From positions 1 through 45,343 of the forward strand of contig JAZQOA010000137.1 of the NCBI GenBank assembly GCA_045627605.1: 45,343 nucleotides of DNA, written 5' to 3'. A program made the position numbers and the translations under genes. Below the pieces are notes generated by a model, which made no database searches, was not told the DNA's origin, and worked only from the letters and a program-made list of their open reading frames with translations. Source of the DNA: RGIG5952 sp045627605 (GTDB taxonomy: Bacteria > Verrucomicrobiota > Kiritimatiellia > RFP12 > JAAYLN01). Position 1 is the first letter of the stretch; each line of letters opens with the position of its first letter. Positions 1-7,651 of the stretch are shown piece after piece.

Positions 1-1
1 C

Positions 2-232
2 GTCGTCTTCCTCCGCAAGATCGCGCGCGGCGCGGCGGACAAGAGCTACGGCATCCAGGTCGCGCGTCTCGCGGGGCTCCCCGGGCCGGTTGTCGCGCGC
101 GCCAAGGAAATCCTCGGGAACCTTGAGGAAGGCGAACTCGACGCTTCCGCACATCCCAAGCTTGCCAAAAAGTCGCGCCGCAAAATCGACTTCGACGAAG
201 CTTCGGGCCAGCTCCACCTTTTTGAAATCTGA
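2..232 (+). CDS. mutS: DNA mismatch repair protein MutS, C-terminal end (partial)
   Basis: The gene enters from the left edge; only its last 76 residues are present. They carry the conserved end of the MutS ATPase domain: ADKSYGIQVARLAGLP followed by VVARAKEIL, the helix where MutS dimers pack. The protein ends in GQLHLFEI, whose QLHLF fits the beta-clamp-binding consensus (QLxLF) often found at MutS C-termini. MutS recognises base mismatches and starts repair in the cytoplasm. The stop TGA (230-232) shares its A with the ATG of the next gene, so translation is probably coupled. MutS2 is less likely, because no Smr domain follows. Confidence 0.9.
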   Translation, partial: VVFLRKIARGAADKSYGIQVARLAGLPGPVVARAKEILGNLEEGELDASAHPKLAKKSRRKIDFDEASGQLHLFEI

Positions 233-870
233 TGGAAAACTTCAACGGCAAGACGGTGGTTTTGGCGGACGGCGACTTCCCGTCCGGCGCACTTGCCGCA
301 GACGCCCTCCGAAGCGCCCGGCGCGTCGTCTGCTGCGACAGGGCCGCCGCCGGCTACTTGGCGCGGGACTTTGGAATGCCGGCGGCCGTCGTCGGCGACT
401 TCGACAGCCTTCCCGCGGAATGCCGGGCGAAACTCGCCGACGTGATGGTGCGCGACCCCGGCCAGGACGACAACGACCTCGCCAAGGCCTTCCGCTATTG
501 CCTGGCGCAAGGCTGGCGCGACATCGTCGTGCTGGGCGCGACCGGACGGCGCGAAGACCACGCGATCGGCAACGTCTCGTGGCTGGCGGACTTTTCGGAC
601 GAGGCTCCGTCGATCGCGATGCTGACGGACTGCGGCGTCTTCACGGTGGTGCGCGCACCTGGCGGAAGCGTGGCGACGGGGAAGGGGATGCCCGTCTCGT
701 TCTTCTCCTTCGACCCGCGCCAGGCGATCAGCGCCGAAGGAGTTGCCTATCCCGTCCGCGACCTCAAGTTGCGGCGCTGGTGGTCCGCCACGCTCAACAA
801 GGCGCTTGGCGACAGCGTGTCGCTCTCCTTTGACGGCGACCCCGTCCTCGTTTACCGCGCCTTCATTTGA
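232..870 (+). CDS. thiN: Thiamine pyrophosphokinase
   Basis: The 212-residue product matches the size and motifs of bacterial thiamine pyrophosphokinase, which transfers pyrophosphate from ATP to thiamine to give thiamine diphosphate. Visible family signatures are VGDFDSLP (residues 54-61), GQDDNDL (77-83), acidic residues that bind Mg-ATP, and GATGRREDHAIGN (102-114). The C-terminal half (from about 130) is the beta-rich thiamine-binding domain. The start ATG overlaps the mutS stop by one base, so the gene is probably the last of a mutS transcript. No TPP riboswitch is apparent upstream. Three short hairpins follow the gene. Confidence 0.88.
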   Translation: MENFNGKTVVLADGDFPSGALAADALRSARRVVCCDRAAAGYLARDFGMPAAVVGDFDSLPAECRAKLADVMVRDPGQDDNDLAKAFRYCLAQGWRDIVVLGATGRREDHAIGNVSWLADFSDEAPSIAMLTDCGVFTVVRAPGGSVATGKGMPVSFFSFDPRQAISAEGVAYPVRDLKLRRWWSATLNKALGDSVSLSFDGDPVLVYRAFI

Positions 871-875
871 GGCGC

Positions 876-960
876 GTGACCGCCGCGCCAGAGGCGCTGG
901 CTCCGCAAGTGCCGGTAGGCTCCGGTAAGGAGGGTAGGATCGGTACGGCATCGATAGGCC
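876..960. repeat. Degenerate copy of the 16.5-17.7 kb repeat family
   Basis: Just after thiN the sequence GTGACCGCCGCGCC (876-889), then TAGGCTCC, then GGATCGG...ATCGATAGGCC resemble in order the start and middle of the repeat units at 16511-17690 (GACCGCCGCGCC, GGATAAGATCGATAGGC). The similarity is patchy and judged by eye. It suggests a decayed or partial member of a dispersed intergenic repeat. Confidence 0.4.
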
Positions 961-976
961 CGCCGCTTAACGCCGC

Positions 977-1045
977 GCGCTTCTGCGAAGCGCTGTCATA
1001 ATGCGCGATGAGCCATCGCGCAATTCTGTGCAACGACGCGTTGCA
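977..1045. terminator. Three consecutive short hairpins after thiN
   Basis: Three perfect inverted repeats, each with a 3-nt loop, follow one another: GCGCTTC/GAAGCGC (977-993, loop TGC), TGCGCGATG/CATCGCGCA (1002-1022, loop AGC) and TGCAACG/CGTTGCA (1029-1045, loop ACG). None has a real T-tract. They probably end or protect the mutS-thiN transcript and separate it from the promoter that follows. A protein-binding role is equally possible. Confidence 0.45.
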
Positions 1046-1054
1046 AATGCCGCC

Positions 1055-1083
1055 TTGACTTTTTTGGCCCAATCCTCAATAAT
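1055..1083 (+). promoter_or_regulatory. Sigma70-type promoter for the leader RNA / GTPase cassette
   Basis: TTGACT (1055-1060) and AATAAT (1078-1083) each match the -35 and -10 consensus at five of six positions and are separated by exactly 17 bp. Transcription would start near 1090, at the edge of a small hairpin (TGTTCC/GGAACA, 1089-1105). This is the only convincing promoter before the cassette that begins at 1323. Confidence 0.6.
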
Positions 1084-1089
1084 GTGAGT

Positions 1090-1271
1090 GTTCCGTAAGG
1101 GAACATCATTTATACATCTTCTGCTTGGCTGTCGTTCAGTCGAAACCTAGGAAATTTCACTCTCGGACGATACATGGCGGAGGCGCGCCGTTTGCGCGTC
1201 TCTCTTTGTATTTCCGATTTGGCTTTCCTAGGGCCGCGACTGAGAATACAAAAGAGACGCGCTTTTTTTTT
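1090..1271 (+). ncRNA. Structured leader or small RNA with possible pseudoknot
   Basis: Between the promoter and the T-tract lie about 180 nt with two sets of complementary segments. Helix A pairs CAGTCG and CCTAGGAAA (1137-1142, 1146-1154) with TTTCCTAGG and CGACTG (1224-1232, 1237-1242). Helix B pairs 1194-1212 with 1245-1262. The segments are interleaved (A-left, B-left, A-right, B-right), so they form a pseudoknot or two alternative folds. The RNA could be a free-standing sRNA ended at about 1271, or an attenuator leader controlling the downstream cassette. I do not recognise a known RNA family. It does not look like tmRNA or the usual thiamine or SAM riboswitches. Confidence 0.5.
1194..1271 (+). 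terminator. Rho-independent terminator (long hairpin + T9)
   Basis: The left arm, GCGCGTCTCT (1194-1203), one bulged C, then TTTGTATT (1205-1212), pairs perfectly with 1245-1262, giving an 18-bp stem. Nine consecutive T follow (1263-1271). The 32-nt loop contains the right half of another helix. The element lies 51 bp before the first cassette gene, so it either ends a short RNA or works as an attenuator. Confidence 0.75.
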
Positions 1272-1322
1272 GTCAGATTTCGCCTTGCAGGGTCGTATTA
1301 ATCATAAAGGGGATTTTCTGCA

Positions 1323-2633
1323 ATGGCGATTATATCTGACATCAAACAGCGGTGGCGCCTCATCGGCGACCGCACGATTCCTTGTGAAGGGCGGGTCTTC
1401 GCCTTTCTTGAGGCGGTCTTCATGCCTGTAAGTTTCGTGACGCTCGCGGCGCTGGTCGTCATCCCGTTCTTGCGTTGGGCGGGCATTGCCGTGCCAGGCT
1501 GGATGCGGGGGGCGCCGTTCACCATTCTCGTTTCGGCTGCGATCGGCTATATCACCAACTGGATCGCCATCGAAATGATTTTCAAGCCGTACAACCGCAC
1601 GATGCGCCATCCCTTCGCGTGGCTGACATTCGGCTACTGGAAACAAGGTCTTGTGCCGAAAAACAAGGACCAGATCGCGGGCGTGATGGGCGAACAAGTG
1701 GCGACGCGCCTTCTGCAGCCCAAGAAGATCGCGGACGACCTCTGCTCCATGGTCGGCGACATTCTTAAGAACCAGAGCATAATCGCCTCTGTCCGCGACG
1801 GCATCCAGCGCCTGATTTCAAAGCACAACAAGGAAATCGCGGATTTCCTCGCGCCCAAAATCGAAGCGGCGCTTGTCGCCGAAATCGACCGCCTCGTCAC
1901 GGTTGAGAAGGTTGAAGAGTTTTGGACGGCCCATATCGAGCCGAAACTACAGTCGGCCGAAACGCGCGATGAAATCGCGAACATCGTCGTCGCCGCGCTT
2001 GGCAAGCGCGCACCGGCCCTTGCCGCCAAGGCGAAGCCGCTCATTGTCGAAGCCATTTCAAACTACATCGAAGAAAAGGGCGGCATGATTGGAACGCTTC
2101 TCGCACCGCTGGCCGGAACAATCGCCGACTTCATCATCAGCCGCAAGACGATTGAGAACGGACTTCGCAATTGGCTCCAATCACCTGACACGATTCCGAT
2201 GCTCCGCGACGAACTCCTGCAGTTCGTCAAATCCGTCCGCGACTATGTCAAGTCAGACGCAAGCCGTGGCAAGATCGGTGAGTTCGTGGATGAAATTCGC
2301 TCGACCTTCAAGAACTATCTCCATGGCTACATTGAGAAAAACCTTGCCGGGACGGCGGGGCGCATCCTCGATTCCGAAGATCTTTGGAACAGCGTCGCGG
2401 CGATGATTCCGCAGTTCCAGCCCGAGCTTGAGCGTCTGATCCGAGAGAAAGGCATGCCGCTCATCCTGGAGAAACTGGATATCCAGGGCCGCATCAAGGC
2501 TGCCGTCGACAACATGGATGTCGCGGAGTTCCACGGCATGGTCAACGAGGTCGCCGCCCAGCACCTCGGCGCCATCCAGGTCCTCGGCTACATCCTCGGT
2601 GCCATCGCGGGAGCGCTGACGCTGCTGGGGTGA
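1323..2633 (+). CDS. DUF445 family membrane protein
   Basis: The 436-residue protein has the architecture of DUF445. Two hydrophobic segments lie near the N-terminus (about 34-54 and 64-85). The family signature GYITNWIAIEMIFKPYN (75-91) follows, then a long amphipathic helical region rich in acidic and basic residues, and a C-terminal hydrophobic helix (about 415-436). The molecular role of DUF445 is unknown; it is a membrane protein with a helical cytoplasmic or periplasmic body. The start ATG follows AAAGGGG with about 8 nt spacing. It is the first gene of a long same-strand run, and the next gene starts 16 bp downstream. Bases 1402-1429 recur almost exactly at 15636-15663. Confidence 0.75.
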   Translation: MAIISDIKQRWRLIGDRTIPCEGRVFAFLEAVFMPVSFVTLAALVVIPFLRWAGIAVPGWMRGAPFTILVSAAIGYITNWIAIEMIFKPYNRTMRHPFAWLTFGYWKQGLVPKNKDQIAGVMGEQVATRLLQPKKIADDLCSMVGDILKNQSIIASVRDGIQRLISKHNKEIADFLAPKIEAALVAEIDRLVTVEKVEEFWTAHIEPKLQSAETRDEIANIVVAALGKRAPALAAKAKPLIVEAISNYIEEKGGMIGTLLAPLAGTIADFIISRKTIENGLRNWLQSPDTIPMLRDELLQFVKSVRDYVKSDASRGKIGEFVDEIRSTFKNYLHGYIEKNLAGTAGRILDSEDLWNSVAAMIPQFQPELERLIREKGMPLILEKLDIQGRIKAAVDNMDVAEFHGMVNEVAAQHLGAIQVLGYILGAIAGALTLLG

Positions 2634-2649
2634 TACGGAGGGTGGATCG

Positions 2650-3534
2650 ATGGCTACGATTCTTGGCGATTGGTTAAAAGACGTCGGCAACGGTCTTGGA
2701 AAGGTCTTCGATGGCGACATTCTTGAAGGCGTCGGACAAGTCCTCGGCGGGACGCTGAAGGGCGCGGGGCGCACGATTGGTTTTGCGGGGAAGACGCTTG
2801 GCGAGGCGGGCAATGCCGTGGGCAACCTCATTGACGGCATTTTCGATGACGGCCAGATTTCGCCGGATGAGATTCCCGACGAAGATAAGCCGACCATTCT
2901 CCTGACTTCGGCGGTCGCTGTTTTCGCCAAGATGGCGAAGGCGGACGGGCGTGTCACGAGGCCGGAAATCGATTTTCTTTCCGCCTGGATTGCCAATCTT
3001 GGATTGACGGGCGAAGATGCGCAGGCTCTCAAGGAACTTGCCAACGAGGCGAAGTCCGACGAACATTCCATTGAGGACTACGCCAGGCTCTTTTACGCCG
3101 CCTCGAATTGCAACACGGATGTCACGGCGCCTTTCTATCTGGATATGGTGCGCATGGCGCTTGCCGACGGGGAGGTGTCAGATGAGGAGGGGGAGATTCT
3201 TGCGAGCATCCCCGAATGCCTTGGACTTGATCCGGGCATTCTTGACTACATTAGCGAGCATCCCGAAGTTCTCGATGGCGGCGATGACGGACAGGAGGCA
3301 TCAGGCTCTTCGGGAGGCTTTGGCCTCGAAGAGTGCTACAAGACTTTGGGCTGCTCGCCAGATGCCACCGACGCCGAAGTTCGGCGCTGCTACAAGAAGC
3401 AGATGGCGCAATACCATCCCGATGCGATTTCGGGCAAGGACCTCGCCCCCGCCTTCATCGAGTTCGCCAACCAGCAGTCGGCGAAGATCAACCAGGCCTA
3501 CGAAACAATCAAAGCCGCACGGGGCATGCGGTAA
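2650..3534 (+). CDS. TerB-like and J-domain (DjlA-like) co-chaperone
   Basis: The 294-residue protein begins with a glycine-rich, weakly hydrophobic segment (about 1-65). A TerB-like helical domain follows (about 82-205), with the paired acidic motifs AKADGRVTRPEIDFL and ALADGEVSDEEGEIL typical of that fold. A C-terminal J domain (about 227-292) contains YHPD with the HPD tripeptide at 256-258. J domains stimulate DnaK ATPase. TerB plus J is the arrangement of the membrane co-chaperone DjlA, although no clear transmembrane helix is seen here. It sits 16 bp after the DUF445 gene and 49 bp before the first GTPase, suggesting it prepares or remodels the GTPase complex. Confidence 0.8.
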   Translation: MATILGDWLKDVGNGLGKVFDGDILEGVGQVLGGTLKGAGRTIGFAGKTLGEAGNAVGNLIDGIFDDGQISPDEIPDEDKPTILLTSAVAVFAKMAKADGRVTRPEIDFLSAWIANLGLTGEDAQALKELANEAKSDEHSIEDYARLFYAASNCNTDVTAPFYLDMVRMALADGEVSDEEGEILASIPECLGLDPGILDYISEHPEVLDGGDDGQEASGSSGGFGLEECYKTLGCSPDATDAEVRRCYKKQMAQYHPDAISGKDLAPAFIEFANQQSAKINQAYETIKAARGMR

Positions 3535-3583
3535 GACAATTTTCCCAACCACCCACTCAACCAACCACAAAGGAACAACAACA

Positions 3584-5290
3584 ATGAGCAAAAAAGACGC
3601 AATCAAGAACGCCATTTCAGTGGCCAAGGCATACGGATACGAAATGCCCGACGAAGTGGCGAAGTCCGTCGCGGACTTTGAAAACCCGACCTACCGCGTG
3701 GCGGTTGTCGGCAAGTACCAGGTCGGCAAGTCCACCTTGATCAACCACGCCTTTCTCGGCGACAAGCCACTCTTGTCGGAGGGGCACGGCCTCTGCAACA
3801 CGGCCGTCGCCACGGACAACGAATACGGCGAAGCCTCAAAGCTTGAAGTGTACGAGTGGTCTGATGACGGTAGCGAAAAACTTGCCGCTTCCAAGAACAA
3901 CCCCACGGCGGAGGAGGTCATGGCGGCAACGGTCAGTTCGTCCATGGAAACACGCGCTGATCTTGCGAAGAAGGTTTCTCGCGTCCGCCTCGTCACCCCG
4001 AATGAATCGCTCAGGGGATACGCGATCATCGACACTCCCGGCCTGGACGATCCAAACAAGGAACTCCTTCTTAATACGACCTATCGAATCATTCCGGGAT
4101 CTGATGTCGCGCTTCTCGTGGTCACGCCCCGTCAACTTGACCAGATCGAGGAAGAGCTTCTTCGCAATGACCTCATCGGCCACGGCGTTTCACGTCTGAT
4201 GATCCTCGTGTCGTACAATCCTGATGACATCCACCTCAGTCGGCAGAAGCGGGAGGAAGTTATCGGCGTCATTAAGGACCAGCTTGCTAAAATCGGGCGT
4301 GCCGACATTCCCGTTGAAATGTACTGCTTCGATTCCTCGATCGCCGATATCATCAGCGATGTTTCGGAACTTCGTCTCACCATTCGTTCATTCCTCAATG
4401 ACAACGCACATCCCGGCCGCGAAGAGCGTGTCGCATTCACCGTGAAGCAGGCTCTCGAGAACATTGAGCTTGGACTTGCTGCAAAACTCAAAACGGCCGG
4501 CGCGTCCGCCGAGGCGAAAGCCGCCTTGAAAAAGAAGATCGAAAAGGAAGTCGAGGAGTTCAAAGCCCAGTGCGAAAAGGCATTCGGCAAGCTCAAGGTT
4601 GGAATGGACGAAATCATGGACAATGCAACCGGCGCTGTGGATGTTGCGGTTCATGGTGCGTTTGTAGATTTTTATCTGAAGCTTCAGCTTGCAAATACCG
4701 TTGACGACATGAAGGTGATTCTTGGAAAAGCCGACACCATCTTGCGGTGTGAACTCTCTTCGCGCATCAACCAAATTGGCGTCAATGTCAAAAACGATGT
4801 GAATGGAATTCTCAACCGCTATGCCTATGACTTTTGCGACATTCAGGCCAAGTGGAATCTTTTCCTCGCGGAAGATTTCGGCGTCAAGCGTCCGTCCATC
4901 GCGAAAATCCCGACGATTGTTTTCGATGTCATCAATGTTGTCGCGCTGAATATCCTCCTTCCTTTTGGCTGGATTACGGCCATCATTGCCCACTTGCTTG
5001 GCAAGCAATTCCTCAATCCGACGACATGGGGTGTGAAAAAATTGATTCTCGAGCAGGTCAAAAATGGGCTTGATGATTCCGAGGGCGAAGTCCGCCAGCA
5101 AATCATGAATCAGATCCGCGGAAACATCTCCGATGCCTTCTCCCAGATCAAGGAGTACATCGAAAATGCCAACCATGCACAGGTCAAGACGATGAGGGAT
5201 GCAATCGACAACGATGCGGCTTCTAGCGATCGTGCTTCTCTTGAATCCGCCAAGGCCGACATCTCGGCCGCAATCCAGTCTCTCCAGTAA
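3584..5290 (+). CDS. Dynamin-like GTPase 1
   Basis: The 568-residue GTPase carries GKYQVGKST (P-loop, residues 43-51), a conserved Thr in CNTAVAT as the likely switch I (73), and DTPGLDD (150-156) as the G3 motif. Helical regions rich in Lys and Glu (about 300-345) follow. A strongly hydrophobic stretch at about 443-473 resembles the membrane-inserting paddle of bacterial dynamin-like proteins. The canonical NKxD is not obvious (YNPDD at 211-215 may replace it). Upstream extension of the reading frame is possible, but the ATG at 3584 follows AAAGGAACAACAACA, the operon's typical start context, and the extension would overlap the J-domain gene. It probably binds or remodels membrane together with the two following GTPases. 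Confidence 0.78.
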   Translation: MSKKDAIKNAISVAKAYGYEMPDEVAKSVADFENPTYRVAVVGKYQVGKSTLINHAFLGDKPLLSEGHGLCNTAVATDNEYGEASKLEVYEWSDDGSEKLAASKNNPTAEEVMAATVSSSMETRADLAKKVSRVRLVTPNESLRGYAIIDTPGLDDPNKELLLNTTYRIIPGSDVALLVVTPRQLDQIEEELLRNDLIGHGVSRLMILVSYNPDDIHLSRQKREEVIGVIKDQLAKIGRADIPVEMYCFDSSIADIISDVSELRLTIRSFLNDNAHPGREERVAFTVKQALENIELGLAAKLKTAGASAEAKAALKKKIEKEVEEFKAQCEKAFGKLKVGMDEIMDNATGAVDVAVHGAFVDFYLKLQLANTVDDMKVILGKADTILRCELSSRINQIGVNVKNDVNGILNRYAYDFCDIQAKWNLFLAEDFGVKRPSIAKIPTIVFDVINVVALNILLPFGWITAIIAHLLGKQFLNPTTWGVKKLILEQVKNGLDDSEGEVRQQIMNQIRGNISDAFSQIKEYIENANHAQVKTMRDAIDNDAASSDRASLESAKADISAAIQSLQ

Positions 5291-5308
5291 TCGAAAGGAA
5301 CTGTCGAA

Positions 5309-7573
5309 ATGTCTGAAATCCAGAACAAACTAAACGCGATTCTCGCGGAGAGGGCCGCGCGGTGCAGGCTTGTTGACGGGGAAATCGCCACTTGGCAGAA
5401 ACGTCGCGAAAAACTTGCGTCAGTCATTGTCGATGTGGAAGCTGCGGAACTGAAAAACCAGGAAATCGCCGGAAGCACGAAACGTTTGCGCAATGCGTTG
5501 GAAGACATCCGCAAGGTCATTTCCGACTATGAGTCCGCACGTTCTCGTTTCGCCCGCAACACACTTTGCATCGGTATCGGCGGCGCGGCAGGTCAGGGCA
5601 AGAGCACGTTTCTCCAATCTGTAACGGGATTGAGTGAAACACAGATTCCGACGGGGGTCAAGTATTTCACGACCGCTGTTCGCAGTCGTATTGAAAATAG
5701 CCCTGAGAATGTCGCCATTGCTGACTTCCATTCAAAAGAATCGTTTTTGAGGATGGTCATCAAGCCTCTTTGCGAGGAACTTGGCATTCCTGCCCCGCAC
5801 TCGATTTCGGATTTTCGTTCGGCGGAATTTCGAATTCCCGAGGAAACGAAAGAAGGAAGGGCTGTCAAGGAGGCGATCCTTCGGCGTCTCTGCGATGCGC
5901 AAATGGTCTTCTCGGCATATGAGGGCCTGTTGACGGGCGCATGCGGGCAGAGACTTCAGTTGGACGATCTCCGTCGCTATGTTGCTTATCCGGAAAACGG
6001 TACAATGGCAGGGGAGTTCCTTGCCATCGCTGATATGGTGATTCGCGTTCCATTCCCAACGACGGATGTTGCGCAATTGCGTGTTGTTGACTTGCCTGGC
6101 TTGGGCGAAGCCGGACGCAACCTTGCAAAGGTTCAGACTCACGGAATGGCGGATGTCTGTGATATCACGCTTCTCATGAAACGCGGTACGACGAATGCGC
6201 GAATCGCTTGGGATGACAAGGACACGGCCGCCCTTGATGCTATGGGTGAAGCAGTGGAACTACTTGACGACCAAACGAAATATACCGCGATTCTCGCCAA
6301 CTCGAACGATCCAGAGTGGGGCAAGGATTGCTCGGAGGATGTCCGGCGCAATGTGAAGCGTCCCTTTAGAATCATCCAGTGCGATGCCCGTGATCGTTCT
6401 TCGGTCGCTGCAAAGACGATGCCGGAAATCCTTGACTTTCTCGCGACGAATCTGCCGCTTATCGACAGCGCGATCATGACACGTATAGCCCAAACCGCAG
6501 ACCTGGCATTCAAGGAGATTTCCGCAGAAGTGGCGGAAGTCAAAAAACGCGTTTGCTCCAAGGCTCCAAGCAATGGGAGCGATGACGACTTCGCGACGGA
6601 CGTCATCGGCAAGGTTTCCCGCATTCTCACGGAACGTCTTGACGATGCGGAAAGAAAATCCGTCGGCAATGACGATGACTGGGACAACGAGGTCAAGCGA
6701 ATTCAGGAGAACGTCAAAAAATGGGTTGACGATGGTTGTGGATATGGCTCGTCTGATTCCCTTCAGGAGGAAATCCGCATGGAAATCATCAAGCGCAATG
6801 GCCAGCCTTCGACGGTCATCAACGAGTGTCGCAATAAATTCCGCGCCGAATGGGAGGCGATGGATCTTCATTTGAGCAAACGTATTGCGCTTTTGCTGGG
6901 AGGAACGCTTGACGCCCTCCGCGTCGCTCTGCATGGGTTCATACCTGAACGCGAGAGCGACAGTCTGGATGCCGTCCGAAAGCAGATTGTTGCTTTTGCG
7001 GACAGGATTGATGCGCGTCCCGAATTCCCAGGCGATGACGAGGCTTTGCGCGACCTTTCCAGTCCTTTGCGCCGTATTGCGGAGTTTGACTTGCAGTTTC
7101 GGTTCCATCTTGAGCCGATGCTCCATGCCACGACGCATTTGCTGAAGTCAAATGAACTTCCCCTTGTGCAGGGGCCAGGCGATGCCGAGACATTCCGCGA
7201 AAAGCTTTCGTCCAAGCTCAAGGAGGCTGCCGATGCCTACGCAAGCGGCATGCGTAAGTCCGGTACGGGTTCAAGTGTATCTCTTGAGCGAAAAAAGAGA
7301 TTGCTTGAAAAGGCAATCCCCGACAAGGCTGTCCGTGACGATATCATCGCCCAGCTTGAACAGGCTGTGGGATCCGCGCAGAGTTTCTGCCCCAACCGCA
7401 TCTTCCATGCGGTCATGGACACCTTTGCCGATGCCTTCATTCGCCAGAAGAATTCGGAAAAGGCCTTTCGCATCCTTGCCCGGCGCTGGAGGAATGAGCT
7501 TTCGCCGTCGCCTGACGAGAAGACACGACTCCTCAATGCGGCAGCGGGCTCGCTTGCGGCTCTAAGTCTTTAA
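5309..7573 (+). CDS. Dynamin-like GTPase 2
   Basis: The 754-residue protein begins with a coiled-coil (about 1-80). The GTPase domain follows: P-loop GAAGQGKS (92-99), switch threonines in FTTAVRS (120-126), G3 DLPGLGEAG (261-269) and a possible G4 near ILANSNDPEW. The remaining 400 residues are mostly helical, with no clear transmembrane span. The pattern coiled coil, GTPase, long helical stalk fits dynamin superfamily members. It starts 18 bp after GTPase 1 behind GAAAGGAA. Pairing of two unequal large GTPases is known for bacterial dynamin-like proteins, which often work as heteromers. Whether these two do so is an inference. Confidence 0.7.
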   Translation: MSEIQNKLNAILAERAARCRLVDGEIATWQKRREKLASVIVDVEAAELKNQEIAGSTKRLRNALEDIRKVISDYESARSRFARNTLCIGIGGAAGQGKSTFLQSVTGLSETQIPTGVKYFTTAVRSRIENSPENVAIADFHSKESFLRMVIKPLCEELGIPAPHSISDFRSAEFRIPEETKEGRAVKEAILRRLCDAQMVFSAYEGLLTGACGQRLQLDDLRRYVAYPENGTMAGEFLAIADMVIRVPFPTTDVAQLRVVDLPGLGEAGRNLAKVQTHGMADVCDITLLMKRGTTNARIAWDDKDTAALDAMGEAVELLDDQTKYTAILANSNDPEWGKDCSEDVRRNVKRPFRIIQCDARDRSSVAAKTMPEILDFLATNLPLIDSAIMTRIAQTADLAFKEISAEVAEVKKRVCSKAPSNGSDDDFATDVIGKVSRILTERLDDAERKSVGNDDDWDNEVKRIQENVKKWVDDGCGYGSSDSLQEEIRMEIIKRNGQPSTVINECRNKFRAEWEAMDLHLSKRIALLLGGTLDALRVALHGFIPERESDSLDAVRKQIVAFADRIDARPEFPGDDEALRDLSSPLRRIAEFDLQFRFHLEPMLHATTHLLKSNELPLVQGPGDAETFREKLSSKLKEAADAYASGMRKSGTGSSVSLERKKRLLEKAIPDKAVRDDIIAQLEQAVGSAQSFCPNRIFHAVMDTFADAFIRQKNSEKAFRILARRWRNELSPSPDEKTRLLNAAAGSLAALSL

Positions 7574-7590
7574 CAAACGCTAAGACCGTT

Positions 7591-7615
7591 CCCGTTGTGG
7601 CAATGCCGCAACGGG
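7591..7615 (+). promoter_or_regulatory. Intercistronic hairpin between GTPases 2 and 3
   Basis: CCCGTTGTGGC and GCCGCAACGGG form an 11-bp stem with one G-U pair and a 3-nt AAT loop. No T-tract follows, so it is more likely an mRNA-stability or processing element than a terminator. It lies in the widest gap inside this part of the cassette (78 bp). Confidence 0.5.
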
Positions 7616-7651
7616 ATGCTTGAATGTCAATTGTCAACATGAGAAAACATC

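Noticed and set aside
1174..1431. An 85-residue ORF across the terminator and the DUF445 start, considered as a leader peptide
   Set aside because: No ribosome-binding site, no run of regulatory codons, and it overlaps the DUF445 gene in another frame. The RNA structure explains the region better.
3017..3583. N-terminal extension of GTPase 1 by 189 residues
   Set aside because: The extension is an Arg/Ser-rich shadow of the J-domain gene in another frame. The ATG at 3584 has the expected spacer and the GTPase sequence begins there.
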